DNA of 34,009 nucleotides. It comes from a virus. The notes under the pieces were generated by a model, which ran no database searches, was not told the origin of the DNA, and saw only the letters and a list, made by a program, of their open reading frames with translations. The position numbers and the translations under genes were made by a program. The stretch covers positions 1 through 34,009 of IMG/VR virus record IMGVR_UViG_3300006802_000279, one strand, 5' to 3'. Of this stretch, positions 24,252 through 31,825 are shown in pieces; position 1 is the first letter of the stretch, and each line of letters begins with the position of its first letter.

Positions 24252-26651
24252 CTAAATAGTAGGCATAGGAGCTTGACCACCTTGTTGCTCAAAGTTTATA
24301 GGTAATAAATCATTTTTTCTTTGATCTATCATCTGACTTTGTTGCGTGCCAGCTATTCTTGTTCTTTTATCTTTACGATCTTCTATTTCTTGTTCTTTTT
24401 GCTTTTCAGCTTGAACTTTTAATTGTTCTAATTGTAATTGATAATTAAATTCTTCAGCCATTAATTGACGCTTAATGTCTGCTTCTGTTTGCATACGCTG
24501 TATTTCAAACTGAGACTTAGCTTGTTCAAAATTAACTTTTTCCGCTGTTAACGCTTGTTGTTTTTGAACTTCAGCTTCTGCAGCAGCTTGAGCCGCTTGA
24601 GAATTAGCATTAGCTTGTTGCTGAGCCATTTGAGCTTGCATTGCTTGTTCTCTTTGTAACTTACGTTTACGTTTTTGTTTTAGCATTTGATTTGCTAATT
24701 TCAAATTACGTATTTGTCTTATTTCAATAGCATCTTCTAAATCAATACCACCACTTGATAAAGCAACTTGTATGTTTTGTTCTAGCTTTGCTTTTTCTTC
24801 TTCGTCTGGTTCTAGATCTAAGAATATACCAAAGTCATGTAAATTTAATTTGTCAATTTCTCTTAGTGTCGATGTGTTAAATATGTTTATACTATCTCTA
24901 AGAGCATTTGCAGTTAAAGGATAATCTAACATATCTTTAATCTTTTTAGATATATTCTCACATATTCTAAGAGTTAAAAATAAACTAGCATTATTAATAT
25001 GCTTTGTAGCAATATTAGATGCTTGAGCTGCTATTTTTTGTAAGCCAACTAATGTATCTTTATCAGCTAAACTACCATCTCTCGCTTCGTTTAATCCCGT
25101 CACATCTCTTATCATTTGTAAATAATAATTGTATGTAGATATTAAACTTTGTATTTTAGCTTGACCAGAACCACTTGCTATTTCTTGCACAGGTATTTTA
25201 CCTCTGTTTATATCACCATCTTGTGTCAATGATCTACCAACTACAGAACCAGTTTGAAAATACATATTTAATGCTTCAGCTGGATTATAATTAGTACCAT
25301 TACCAAGATCAACTTCTGCAAGTCCGTCCATATCTAAGAATACTCCATCTGGTACCATTCTAGCAATTACTTGTTGTAGCTTTAAATGAGTTATTTGAAT
25401 CATATCAGCAAAACCAGTTATTCTGTTTACTGTAGAATCAATACGACCTTTGTACATTCTAGGTGCGCATATAGCATAATTCATTTCAACCTTTGTGGTA
25501 TCAGAAAATGGTCTAGTCATATTTGGACACATTTCCCAACGAAGCATAATATCAGTTCCTAATACCTTAGCACCTCGATATAAAACCTCAATAGTTCTAC
25601 CAACTCTTTCAAACATATCATTTTCAGGTGGATTAAACGTATCTGGTTTTTCAATTGCTTTTAATAAACCGTTTGGAGTTTCTTTTATTTTAAATACTTG
25701 GTCGCTATACGTTTTATATTCAAAGTATAGTATTGGAACAGAGTTCTCGTCCCAAGGTCCATTACCATAACCATACATATAGCTTTTATTACCTTGATAT
25801 TCTTGAATCTTTTTTAATTCAGCTTCAGGTAAATTAGGAAATTGCTTAGCAATCTCTGGTATTGTTAGTGGTTTAAATTCACCAACATAATATATATCTT
25901 CAAAGTTTGGATCTTCTGTATAAGAATAAACTAAATAAGCTGGATCAACATAATCAACTGTAATACCATTGCTTAAATTAAAATTAGTTTTTACAGCACC
26001 AATACCACAAGTAACTAAATCATAATTTATTCTTCTTCTTATTAAATCCCACTTGTTATAATCTAATACTTGATTAATAGCCTCTTCTTCTGCTATTTCA
26101 ATTGATTGCTTATAACTTAACTGCATGTGAAGTTCTAATTCTTCAGCTGTTTGAGGCATTTGATCTTCTGGTATAGTAGTATTAAATAAATTACTACCAA
26201 GTTGAGCAGTTATTTGCTTCATTGTATCTCTTGCGAATATATCTTGCGCTAACATTTCAGCATAGTTAGTTCTTTTTTGAACTGATGCTGGGTCTTGTGC
26301 AAACGCGTTTATATCATAATCTTTATTTGAAATACCATTTGTAAGTATATCAACAAATTTAGATACAATAGGTACTGGTTTCCAGTCAAGATTTAAATAA
26401 GATAAGTCACCATTAATAGATAGTTCATCTTTATACTTCTGTGTAGGTTGTTCACCTCTAGCATATAACCTAAGTCTATTATAGTTGTTCCAAGTAGTTA
26501 AATACCTATTTCCATTAGTTCTACCCTGATTAAACCACTCTTGTTCTATAGCTCTTGCTACTTGCAAGCCATAGTCAAAGCTAGCTTTTTCAGCGTCACT
26601 AACCACTTGGCTAGGGAAAATACTAGTACCGTTAGTATATATTTTATTCAT
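24252..26651 (-). CDS. Portal protein
   Basis: 799 residues, directly after the large terminase gene (stop and start abut at 26651/26652), as in nearly all podoviruses. Length suits the long portals of crAss-like and P22-like phages. The N-terminal half has conserved-looking YLNLDWKPVPIVSKFVDILT and AINQVLDYNKWDLIRRRINY; the middle has FADMIQITHLKLQQVIARMV, ITGF, and RDVTGLNEARDGS, the portal clip/stem area. The last 130 residues are a Gln/Ala-rich coiled coil (MAQQQANANSQAAQAAAEAE, later LQLEQLKVQAEKQKEQE) that would form the barrel helices reaching into the head. The portal forms the dodecameric DNA entry ring and binds the terminase. Leader TAAACTAGATG has no Shine-Dalgarno. Confidence 0.85.
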   Translation of the reverse strand: MNKIYTNGTSIFPSQVVSDAEKASFDYGLQVARAIEQEWFNQGRTNGNRYLTTWNNYNRLRLYARGEQPTQKYKDELSINGDLSYLNLDWKPVPIVSKFVDILTNGISNKDYDINAFAQDPASVQKRTNYAEMLAQDIFARDTMKQITAQLGSNLFNTTIPEDQMPQTAEELELHMQLSYKQSIEIAEEEAINQVLDYNKWDLIRRRINYDLVTCGIGAVKTNFNLSNGITVDYVDPAYLVYSYTEDPNFEDIYYVGEFKPLTIPEIAKQFPNLPEAELKKIQEYQGNKSYMYGYGNGPWDENSVPILYFEYKTYSDQVFKIKETPNGLLKAIEKPDTFNPPENDMFERVGRTIEVLYRGAKVLGTDIMLRWEMCPNMTRPFSDTTKVEMNYAICAPRMYKGRIDSTVNRITGFADMIQITHLKLQQVIARMVPDGVFLDMDGLAEVDLGNGTNYNPAEALNMYFQTGSVVGRSLTQDGDINRGKIPVQEIASGSGQAKIQSLISTYNYYLQMIRDVTGLNEARDGSLADKDTLVGLQKIAAQASNIATKHINNASLFLTLRICENISKKIKDMLDYPLTANALRDSINIFNTSTLREIDKLNLHDFGIFLDLEPDEEEKAKLEQNIQVALSSGGIDLEDAIEIRQIRNLKLANQMLKQKRKRKLQREQAMQAQMAQQQANANSQAAQAAAEAEVQKQQALTAEKVNFEQAKSQFEIQRMQTEADIKRQLMAEEFNYQLQLEQLKVQAEKQKEQEIEDRKDKRTRIAGTQQSQMIDQRKNDLLPINFEQQGGQAPMPTI

Positions 26652-28865
26652 CTAGTTTATAATTTTTGATAAAGAACCTCTATTATCATATTTTTTTATT
26701 CCTAAATCATAGTTTTGTCTAATCACTTTAGGAACAGGTCTATATTTATTTTTATTACAAGCCATTATAGCAAGTCCAGAACTAATAGAAGCATCATGTG
26801 TTGTTCTATTATTTATATCAAATTTAGCCCAATCTTCTAATGTTCTTTGAAAATATACATCGCCATAAGTACCATCTGGTCTCAAACCAACATATGTTTC
26901 AATGTAGCTTTCAATTGCTGCAGCATGTGCTTGCTTTATATCTTCACTAGAGTTAGGTATTCCACCTATCTCTTTTTCTGTAACAGATAGTTTATTATAT
27001 ATTTTATCTGGCCTGTTCATTGCGAATGCTCTATAACCACGCCTTTTAAAATGATATAATAATCTTGGTTTATTATTTTCTGCAAGTATTGGCATGCCAT
27101 AAAAAACACAAGCCATTAACACATCTTCAAAAAATATTTCAGCTGTTTGAGGTCTTGCAATATATTCTAAAAAGAAATGATGAGGAGGTACATCTTCCAT
27201 GCTAAATTTAGTTAAACCATGTAAAGCACCTTTTGACCCTCTTTTATCTACAGTTCCTGATATATCATAACTATCACATCCAAAAGCACCAAGCTCTTCA
27301 TTACCAGGATATTTCTTACCTAATTTTACTATTACATTATTTTGTAATCTTTTAGGTGGAACCCAAGATATAAAAAATCTACCATTGTTTTGTGGAGTAA
27401 AAATAACTTGTGTATCTTTAATTCCTCCAACCCATTGGAAATTACCTTGAGTAACAACTGATGTATGTCTTATATCAGCATTCCAATCTATTTGCTCGTA
27501 TATTTTTGTTAGATTAAATAATGATGATTTAGCCTCATCTCTAAACGCATGCTCTTCAGTTCTTGGAAACTGTCTATAAAATTCATTTAAAGCGTCTTGA
27601 TCATCTTTTAATCCATCAACTTCATTTTGCCAATACTCTATAACACCTAATGTTATTGGATCTCCTTGTGGTCCTTTAATGATGTCTTTCGGTGTATTGA
27701 ATACAGGTAATCCATAAGAATCAATGTATCCTTCGTAATTCCATTCCATAGGTATGAACAAACTATATAGTCCCGAACGAGTCTGTCCGTTGGCGTTTCT
27801 TTTTGTGGCATCTGAATCATAATATAATTTTTTAAAATTTTCACCACCTTTGTCTAATGAGTTACAAGTAGAACCCATTAAACATTTACCAACTATTCTA
27901 CTACCAAGTCTTAACGTGGTTTTCGTAACCCTCCAGTTGTTGAGGATGTTGTTCGGCTTCTCCCATTTACCCGATTCGTCGTGAACGAGAAGTTTGAGTT
28001 TTTCACCGTCGTAGGAGTTATCACCCGTGTTCTTCCAGTCGATCGTTGTGTCGAGACCCTGTAAGTCTGGTTGCGTCTCGTTTGCTGTGAGTTTACGCCT
28101 TGTGAGCTTGCTCGCCGGGACGCGATATGCGAGCTCGGTCTTGGGACGATCCATTCCGTCCTGAATGGGTTTGAAAAAGAATGGATAATTAACTGATATG
28201 GGTACCACCTTGTCTGTAAACATGGTCTTTGCATCAGGACCGGACTTTGATAATATACCATACCTGGAGTCAGATGATATGGTTGCCAAGTTAACCACCT
28301 CTCCAGAGGCCATGAATGAAAAACCAGAACGTCTGTTCTTAAGGTAGCACATCCCATAACACCGTTGATCGGCCTTACAAGCTTCCCAGAATATAAAGAA
28401 TAATCTATTTGATTCACGGAAGTCTGGTTTACCGACGTCAATTTTAGACCACTGCAAGTACATATAATGAGTGCCAGTAATATAAGTAGGAACGTCCTTG
28501 TTATAAAACCAAAAACCTTCTTCCCTACGGGTAAACTCATTATCGATGTAATCATACCATGTTTCTTTAAAATCTAAAGAATATTCTTCCCAGTCAAATA
28601 TTGTTTTTATTCTGTTTAATTCTTTAGGTATAGGTTTATATTCAAAACGATTAGACTCAAATCTAACTGTTTTATTTTCTTTAGGTAAAGCTATTTTTAA
28701 TCCTTGTATTTCGTATATCTCACCTATTTTACCTGTTTTGCTGATTATAATTACATCATGCTCTGGATTATAACCATATTCCCACTTAGCATATCTATTG
28801 TTTCTTTTAACAATACCAGGCTTTATGTAGTCATCTAAAATTTTATATAAACTTTGTTGATACAT
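26652..28865 (-). CDS. terL: Terminase large subunit (packaging ATPase and nuclease)
   Basis: 737 residues. The N-terminal ATPase has a P-loop-like KNRRSGFSF at 176-184, where the usual GKS/GKT is replaced by GFS, and a Walker B LLVHDE with Asp296-Glu297. The RNase H-like nuclease shows GCDSYDIS with Asp531 and THDASISSG with Asp691, plus a mid-domain acidic stretch EIFFEDVLMACVFYG. The unusual Walker A with conserved flanking Arg resembles the variant of crAss-like terminases. The enzyme threads DNA into the head through the portal and cuts concatemers. Codons about 104-318 are GC-rich and differ from the rest (see 27905-28560). The start has a strong Shine-Dalgarno (AGGGAGGT, 7 bases away) and overlaps the previous stop by one base (TAATG). 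Confidence 0.9.
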   Translation of the reverse strand: MYQQSLYKILDDYIKPGIVKRNNRYAKWEYGYNPEHDVIIISKTGKIGEIYEIQGLKIALPKENKTVRFESNRFEYKPIPKELNRIKTIFDWEEYSLDFKETWYDYIDNEFTRREEGFWFYNKDVPTYITGTHYMYLQWSKIDVGKPDFRESNRLFFIFWEACKADQRCYGMCYLKNRRSGFSFMASGEVVNLATISSDSRYGILSKSGPDAKTMFTDKVVPISVNYPFFFKPIQDGMDRPKTELAYRVPASKLTRRKLTANETQPDLQGLDTTIDWKNTGDNSYDGEKLKLLVHDESGKWEKPNNILNNWRVTKTTLRLGSRIVGKCLMGSTCNSLDKGGENFKKLYYDSDATKRNANGQTRSGLYSLFIPMEWNYEGYIDSYGLPVFNTPKDIIKGPQGDPITLGVIEYWQNEVDGLKDDQDALNEFYRQFPRTEEHAFRDEAKSSLFNLTKIYEQIDWNADIRHTSVVTQGNFQWVGGIKDTQVIFTPQNNGRFFISWVPPKRLQNNVIVKLGKKYPGNEELGAFGCDSYDISGTVDKRGSKGALHGLTKFSMEDVPPHHFFLEYIARPQTAEIFFEDVLMACVFYGMPILAENNKPRLLYHFKRRGYRAFAMNRPDKIYNKLSVTEKEIGGIPNSSEDIKQAHAAAIESYIETYVGLRPDGTYGDVYFQRTLEDWAKFDINNRTTHDASISSGLAIMACNKNKYRPVPKVIRQNYDLGIKKYDNRGSLSKIIN
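27905..28560 (-). other. GC-rich, codon-divergent patch inside terL
   Basis: Counting G+C per 60 bases: 28021-28080 has 33, 28081-28140 has 35, 28261-28320 has 28, while 28561-28620 has 13 and 26701-26760 has 15. The reading frame is intact throughout. Codons inside the patch prefer CTC, GAC, AAC, AAG and ATC where the rest of the genome uses TTA, GAT, AAT, AAA and ATA/ATT. The patch covers codons about 104-318, that is the whole ATPase core from before the P-loop to just past Walker B. It looks like an imported allele segment or an assembly chimera. Confidence 0.75.
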
Positions 28866-29143
28866 TATTTAGACCTCCCTTCAGCAAAACCTTTAAATTC
28901 TTTTGGTTTCTTTGTTTCTTCTTCAACTTTACCTTCAATAATGTTTTCTTCTTCATTTATTTTAGATAAAATTTCAAAAGCATCAAATATTGCTAATTTT
29001 TTTGTAGCAGCTGCGTTTTTTAAACGATCAGCTGAAATGTCTGGACCAAAATCAATAATTGGTTCTTTAGCAACTTTGATTAACTCGTCAACTGCTATGC
29101 GACCAGCTTGGATTATACTCTTCTTTATTTTTTTCGTGTCCAT
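28865..29143 (-). CDS. Small protein before terL, candidate terminase small subunit
   Basis: 92 residues, helical and acidic/basic mixed. Key parts are RIAVDELIKVAKEP, DISADRLKNAAATKKLAIFD and AFEILSKINEEEN, then a charged tail ending FKGFAEGRSK. From memory, a protein with this ADRLKxAAxTKKxAIFDAFxIL pattern commonly sits just before the large terminase in related marine phages. Position and size fit a terminase small subunit, which binds the packaging site, but no helix-turn-helix can be recognised with confidence. Its stop overlaps the terL start as TAATG, so the two are translationally coupled. Its start lies 56 bases inside the preceding gene. Confidence 0.65.
   Translation of the reverse strand: MDTKKIKKSIIQAGRIAVDELIKVAKEPIIDFGPDISADRLKNAAATKKLAIFDAFEILSKINEEENIIEGKVEEETKKPKEFKGFAEGRSK
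28873..28880 (-). promoter_or_regulatory. Strong Shine-Dalgarno of terL
   Basis: AGGGAGGT on the minus strand, ending 7 bases before the terL ATG. Nearly all other starts in the window lack such a site, so it is notable. It lies within the last codons of the preceding gene and supports the chosen terL start. Confidence 0.7.
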
Positions 29144-29693
29144 ACTTAATTACAATATCATTTGATTTCATACAATAAAGACGCTCTTCATCAATAAAAA
29201 ACTCCCATTCAGCGCCTGGTTTAAAACCTATCATGTCTCCTGAGATGATTTTAGATGCTTCTAATGAAGTATTACCTATTTTTAGTATACCAACATAAGG
29301 ATCTTCTTTTCTGTTTAAAAGAGGATCAGAATTTTTTATTGGTTTTACAAAGCATCTATCACCAAAAGACAACCATTTATCTTTATTTTTATATAAATAT
29401 ATTTGATCTAAACTTGCAAAATACATATTGTCTTTAAAATAAGATCTACTATCTTTTTTTTTACCTTGCATGTCATAGAATCTTCTAAATATATTTTGAT
29501 GCACTACGACTATATCACCTTTTTTTATAGGTGTTTTTATAGCTAATGGTGTTTGTAGAACTTTAGCGAAACGATTTACAAATTTCCAGGATTCTATTTT
29601 AGTATTTAATACTAATTTTTTATCTCCAATTTTTTTTACATTATCGTATCTTTCACCTATTGGTTCTACAATAAAGTCATATAAACTTTTCAT
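29088..29693 (-). CDS. Conserved phage protein, possibly GroES-like fold
   Basis: 201 residues, rich in beta strands with Lys and Phe/Tyr. It starts MKSLYDFIVEPIGERYDN and goes on to LNTKIESWKFVNRFAKVLQ, PIKKGDIVVVHQNIFRRFYD and DRCFVKPI. The layout V-x-P-x-G-x-R, N-T-x-I, A-K-V, GD-x-V-V-V-H resembles the order of strands in GroES (co-chaperonin) monomers, and a second weaker copy follows (YVGILKIGNT, SGDMIGFKPGAEWEF, YCMKSNDIVIKYG). Phage co-chaperonins such as T4 gp31 help fold the capsid protein, so such a gene beside head genes would make sense. This fold assignment is tentative; the mobile loop cannot be recognised. The 3' end overlaps the next gene by 56 bases, more than usual. Confidence 0.6.
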   Translation of the reverse strand: MKSLYDFIVEPIGERYDNVKKIGDKKLVLNTKIESWKFVNRFAKVLQTPLAIKTPIKKGDIVVVHQNIFRRFYDMQGKKKDSRSYFKDNMYFASLDQIYLYKNKDKWLSFGDRCFVKPIKNSDPLLNRKEDPYVGILKIGNTSLEASKIISGDMIGFKPGAEWEFFIDEERLYCMKSNDIVIKYGHEKNKEEYNPSWSHSS

Positions 29694-29920
29694 TAATACT
29701 CTAAATCGTATTCTATAGATATCGCCATATTAGAATTAAACTTCTTCCAAGGTAATACCTCATTGTTTTTCTTTATATGAATGTTATATGAATTATCTTT
29801 ATCTTCAAATAAGATATGAGATATTACATGACCACCATAAACCTCTTGTCCAACAGAATAATGCATCGCGTCATTTTTATAATCAGATCCAATACTGATT
29901 TTACGTATTACATTATTCAT
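29693..29920 (-). CDS. Small conserved phage protein, 75 residues
   Basis: It begins MNNVIRKISIGSDYKNDAMH and continues YSVGQEVYGGHVISHILF, then strands ending EVLPWKKF and MAISIEYDLEY. The repeated short strands suggest a small beta-barrel. From memory, similar proteins (NVIRKISIGxDYKNAMHY) are found near terminase genes of related marine phages, with no known role. It has the best Shine-Dalgarno of the window (29926-29933), and its stop overlaps the next start as TAATG. High translation and coupling suggest that it and the 201-residue protein are made together. Confidence 0.68.
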   Translation of the reverse strand: MNNVIRKISIGSDYKNDAMHYSVGQEVYGGHVISHILFEDKDNSYNIHIKKNNEVLPWKKFNSNMAISIEYDLEY

Positions 29921-29921
29921 T

Positions 29922-30179
29922 TTATCCCTCCTTATTTTCTTCTTCTTCTTTTATTTCTTCATAAGAACCATCTGCTACGTTTATAGATATTTTACCGTAT
30001 TTACCTTCTAGTTCTTTTTTAAGATCTTCCTGTGCTTTATTTACTTCTGCTAAACTATGTAATAAAGCATGCTTATCTGCTTCTAAAAAACCAACTTGCT
30101 GTAAAGTTTTAGCTATTTGATTTTGAAAATCTTGAATTTTGTTTAATTCTTCTTTTGTAATTTTTTTGTTTTCTTCCAT
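29922..30179 (-). CDS. Small coiled-coil phage protein
   Basis: 85 residues, acidic. A helix with heptad pattern runs from KEELNKIQDFQNQIAKTLQQ through HALLHSLAEVNKAQEDLKKE, followed by a short strand (YGKISINVADGSY) and an acidic tail (EEIKEEEENKEG). From memory, such small helical-hairpin proteins are common in the terminase-proximal region of crAss-like and marine phages; a packaging or assembly role is possible but unproven. It could also be a terminase small subunit candidate by size. It starts after an A-rich leader without Shine-Dalgarno and carries the Shine-Dalgarno of the next gene in its last codons. Confidence 0.65.
   Translation of the reverse strand: MEENKKITKEELNKIQDFQNQIAKTLQQVGFLEADKHALLHSLAEVNKAQEDLKKELEGKYGKISINVADGSYEEIKEEEENKEG
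29926..29933 (-). promoter_or_regulatory. Strong Shine-Dalgarno for the 75-residue gene
   Basis: AAGGAGGG on the minus strand ends 5 bases before the ATG at 29918-29920. It is the closest match to the 16S rRNA tail seen anywhere in the window and contrasts with the Shine-Dalgarno-free starts of most genes here. Confidence 0.75.
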
Positions 30180-30190
30180 TTTTATTTAAT

Positions 30191-30547
30191 TTAATTTGTC
30201 ATTAACCAATATCTTTTATAATAACTTGTGTGATTTGTACTTCCTTCAAATGTACAGGATATTGTATTTTCATCAACAACTCTGTACGTTATAAAAACCT
30301 CCCAGTTATTACTAGGATTAAATATTTTTGTTTTTATATAATCTTCTTTTTCTACTACAACTGTTTCTTTTAATGATTTATTTTCTGCAAAAGAAAAGTT
30401 TGTAAAGTTAAATTTAGCACCGTCATGTAAAATAACTACGTAATAACTTGTATTTTCACTTGACCATACGCCTCTTAATTGATCAGCTAACTGACCTTGT
30501 ATAGTTATACTAAATAGCATAAACAAGCCTAATAATAAATTTTTCAT
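30191..30547 (-). CDS. Secreted small protein with signal peptide
   Basis: 118 residues. The N-terminus MKNLLLGLFMLFSITIQGQ is a classical signal peptide with a probable cleavage near QG-Q; no lipobox cysteine is present. The mature part is beta-rich (QLRGVWSSENTSYYVVILHD, TKIFNPSNNWEVFITYRV, ISCTFEGSTN), resembling the small lipocalin-like or lipoprotein-like barrels with GxW near the start that Bacteroidetes export in quantity. I know no phage function for it. It may alter the periplasm or cell surface during infection, or be a captured host gene. Its leader contains two tandem AATTTGATTT copies. It is the only protein here with an export signal. Confidence 0.68.
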   Translation of the reverse strand: MKNLLLGLFMLFSITIQGQLADQLRGVWSSENTSYYVVILHDGAKFNFTNFSFAENKSLKETVVVEKEDYIKTKIFNPSNNWEVFITYRVVDENTISCTFEGSTNHTSYYKRYWLMTN

Positions 30548-30550
30548 AAT

Positions 30551-30575
30551 AATTTGATTTAATTTGATTTAATTG
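30551..30575 (-). repeat. Tandem 10-base A/T repeat in leader of the secreted-protein gene
   Basis: On the plus strand AATTTGATTT occurs at 30551-30560 and 30561-30570, followed by AATTG. It lies 4 bases upstream of the minus-strand ATG, in a 61-base gap that otherwise is A/T-rich with TATATATATAAATAAG. It may be a promoter or leader element; it may also be simple low-complexity sequence. Confidence 0.4.
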
Positions 30576-30608
30576 TCTTAAATTATTATTACTTATTTAT
30601 ATATATAT

Positions 30609-31064
30609 TTACTTTTTAAATATGCTAGTTGCTTTTTCTGTCGTACGTCCGCCAAAATAGGCTAAGATTACAGACATCATAACCTTCTCAAAAGTATCAT
30701 TCCAAGTTTCATGTATGTTAAATGGAATGGTATCGATACTGTCTAGTATACCTGCAAAAGAAAATACGACAATGCACCATACTAGAACAAGTGGGCGCAC
30801 ATTTTTACTCAACCAAGAATCAGACATTGAGTCAGCTTCCCATCTTGAAGTAATAGCTTCTATTTCTTTATTTTGTTGTTCGTATATTAATTGCTGTAAT
30901 TTAATTTTATCTTCTAAAGAAACGTCTGATTTAGTTATTTCAGCTATTGCTTCTTTAGGAGACGTTACACCTTGTAATACGTTTCCTAGTGTAGGATTTA
31001 TTACAGACGCTGCTCCAAACAATAATTGTCCAACAGTTGTGTCTTTAAATTTCTTTTTACTCAT
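30609..31064 (-). CDS. Holin-like membrane protein (GTA/3TM holin type)
   Basis: 151 residues. The N-terminal half is soluble and helical (SLEDKIKLQQLIYEQQNKEI, then ITSRWEADSMSDSWLSKNVR), followed by PLVLVWCIVVFSFAGIL, a transmembrane segment, and FEKVMMSVILAYFGGRTTEK, a second hydrophobic helix. The phrase RWEADxxSDSWLSKNxRPLVL is highly characteristic, from memory, of the holin family first described in gene-transfer agents. A holin opens the inner membrane at the end of infection. It lies beside the HExxH protein and far from the M15 endolysin at 2383-2844, so lysis functions are split across the two ends of the late arm. Starts 2 bases after the preceding stop. Confidence 0.75.
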   Translation of the reverse strand: MSKKKFKDTTVGQLLFGAASVINPTLGNVLQGVTSPKEAIAEITKSDVSLEDKIKLQQLIYEQQNKEIEAITSRWEADSMSDSWLSKNVRPLVLVWCIVVFSFAGILDSIDTIPFNIHETWNDTFEKVMMSVILAYFGGRTTEKATSIFKK

Positions 31065-31066
31065 AG

Positions 31067-31408
31067 TTAATATTTTTCGTAAGGATCTGTTTTACTATAA
31101 GCTTCTTTTTCCCATGGTAGGTTTTGAGCACCTTCATTCATTTGTGCTCTTGAATATTTTTTTCCTTTCCAATATACGAAATCATCATCATAATCGAGAT
31201 CACCTCTTTGCATTTGGTCAATATGTATTTTTTCATGATCAATTACACTTTGTCTTTCTATTGGATCTGTAATTTTATCTGATATTAAAATAGTACCATT
31301 ATTATTTGCTTTTCCTAAAACACCATCTTCAAGATTAGTATTATATATAGGAGTATTATCTCTCGCAAATGGAGGGTTTACTTTAAATTTACCTTTTAAC
31401 CTTATCAT
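31067..31408 (-). CDS. Small zinc-metallopeptidase-like protein (HEKIH)
   Basis: 113 residues. The sequence VIDHEKIHIDQMQRGDLDYD contains an HExxH zinc motif, His58-Glu59-Lys60-Ile61-His62. A downstream acidic residue that could be the third ligand lies in NLPWEKEAYSK near residue 100, the pattern of gluzincin-type minimal peptidases. Between them are tyrosine/tryptophan-rich strands (DFVYWKGKKYSRAQM). The N-terminus (MIRLKGKFKVNPPFARDNTP) has no signal peptide. From memory, short proteins with this HExxH and WxxEAY layout are frequent in marine phage late regions. It might act in capsid maturation or lysis; its position beside the holin favours lysis. Activity is inferred only from the motif. 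Confidence 0.65.
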   Translation of the reverse strand: MIRLKGKFKVNPPFARDNTPIYNTNLEDGVLGKANNNGTILISDKITDPIERQSVIDHEKIHIDQMQRGDLDYDDDFVYWKGKKYSRAQMNEGAQNLPWEKEAYSKTDPYEKY

Positions 31409-31420
31409 AATATAAATACT

Positions 31421-31443
31421 AAGGCCACCATAACGATGGCCTT
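31421..31443. terminator. Hairpin downstream of the 115-residue protein gene
   Basis: AAGGCCA (31421-31427) pairs with TGGCCTT (31437-31443) around a 9-base loop. It lies in the gap after the minus-strand stop at 31465. On the minus strand the stem is followed by AGTATTTATA, a poor U-tract; on the plus strand the tract TTTTGTATTTT is better. It is probably a weak terminator or a 3'-end stabilising hairpin for the abundant-looking upstream gene. Confidence 0.6.
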
Positions 31444-31464
31444 TTGTATTTTAATTTTAATCTA

Positions 31465-31812
31465 CTATGAATAAGCGATGTCTACTAGATATACTCTAGC
31501 ATCATTGTCATCATCACCATACTGAACTTTAGCTTTTACTCCTCCTGGATTAGCTGTTAAAGCATAGTTAATGTTTGTTCTTAGCGGTCCACCAGTTGCA
31601 TAAACTGGATTAACTGGAGCAGCTGAATCATTAGCTGTAGAGAAAGTTAGAGTTAAAGTATCTTTTGCAGCTACTTGTGTATCTAACGTAATAACAACTG
31701 TTTGATCAGCTGTTTGTTCTACTGCAGCAATGTTGTCAACATTTACTAAATGCTCACCATTCAATAAGTGACTTGCGTTTCCACTTACTTCAAATGCTAT
31801 GAATTTTGCCAT
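31465..31812 (-). CDS. Small virion-type beta protein (decoration or fibre candidate)
   Basis: 115 residues with a Thr/Val/Ala-rich, Lys-poor composition like a structural virion protein: MAKFIAFEVSGNASHLLNGE, TVVITLDTQVAAKDTLTLTF, then acidic DDDNDARVYLVDIAYS. The alternation of Thr and hydrophobic residues suggests beta sandwich. Two signs point to high expression: less AT-rich codons, similar to the capsid gene, and separate transcription features (the TTAATG leader element upstream and a hairpin downstream). I do not recognise the family with certainty; a capsid decoration protein or a small head fibre would fit. Confidence 0.65.
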   Translation of the reverse strand: MAKFIAFEVSGNASHLLNGEHLVNVDNIAAVEQTADQTVVITLDTQVAAKDTLTLTFSTANDSAAPVNPVYATGGPLRTNINYALTANPGGVKAKVQYGDDDNDARVYLVDIAYS

Positions 31813-31825
31813 GATTTTTGTTTTT

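Noticed and set aside
27911-28555. 214-codon open frame on the minus strand within terL
   Set aside because: It overlaps the conserved terminase ATPase region in another frame. It is open only because the patch is GC-rich; its translation is low-complexity (Ser/Thr/Arg-rich) and resembles nothing known.
30715-31272. 185-codon plus-strand open frame over the holin and HExxH genes
   Set aside because: Antisense to two recognised genes and without a plausible leader or protein pattern.
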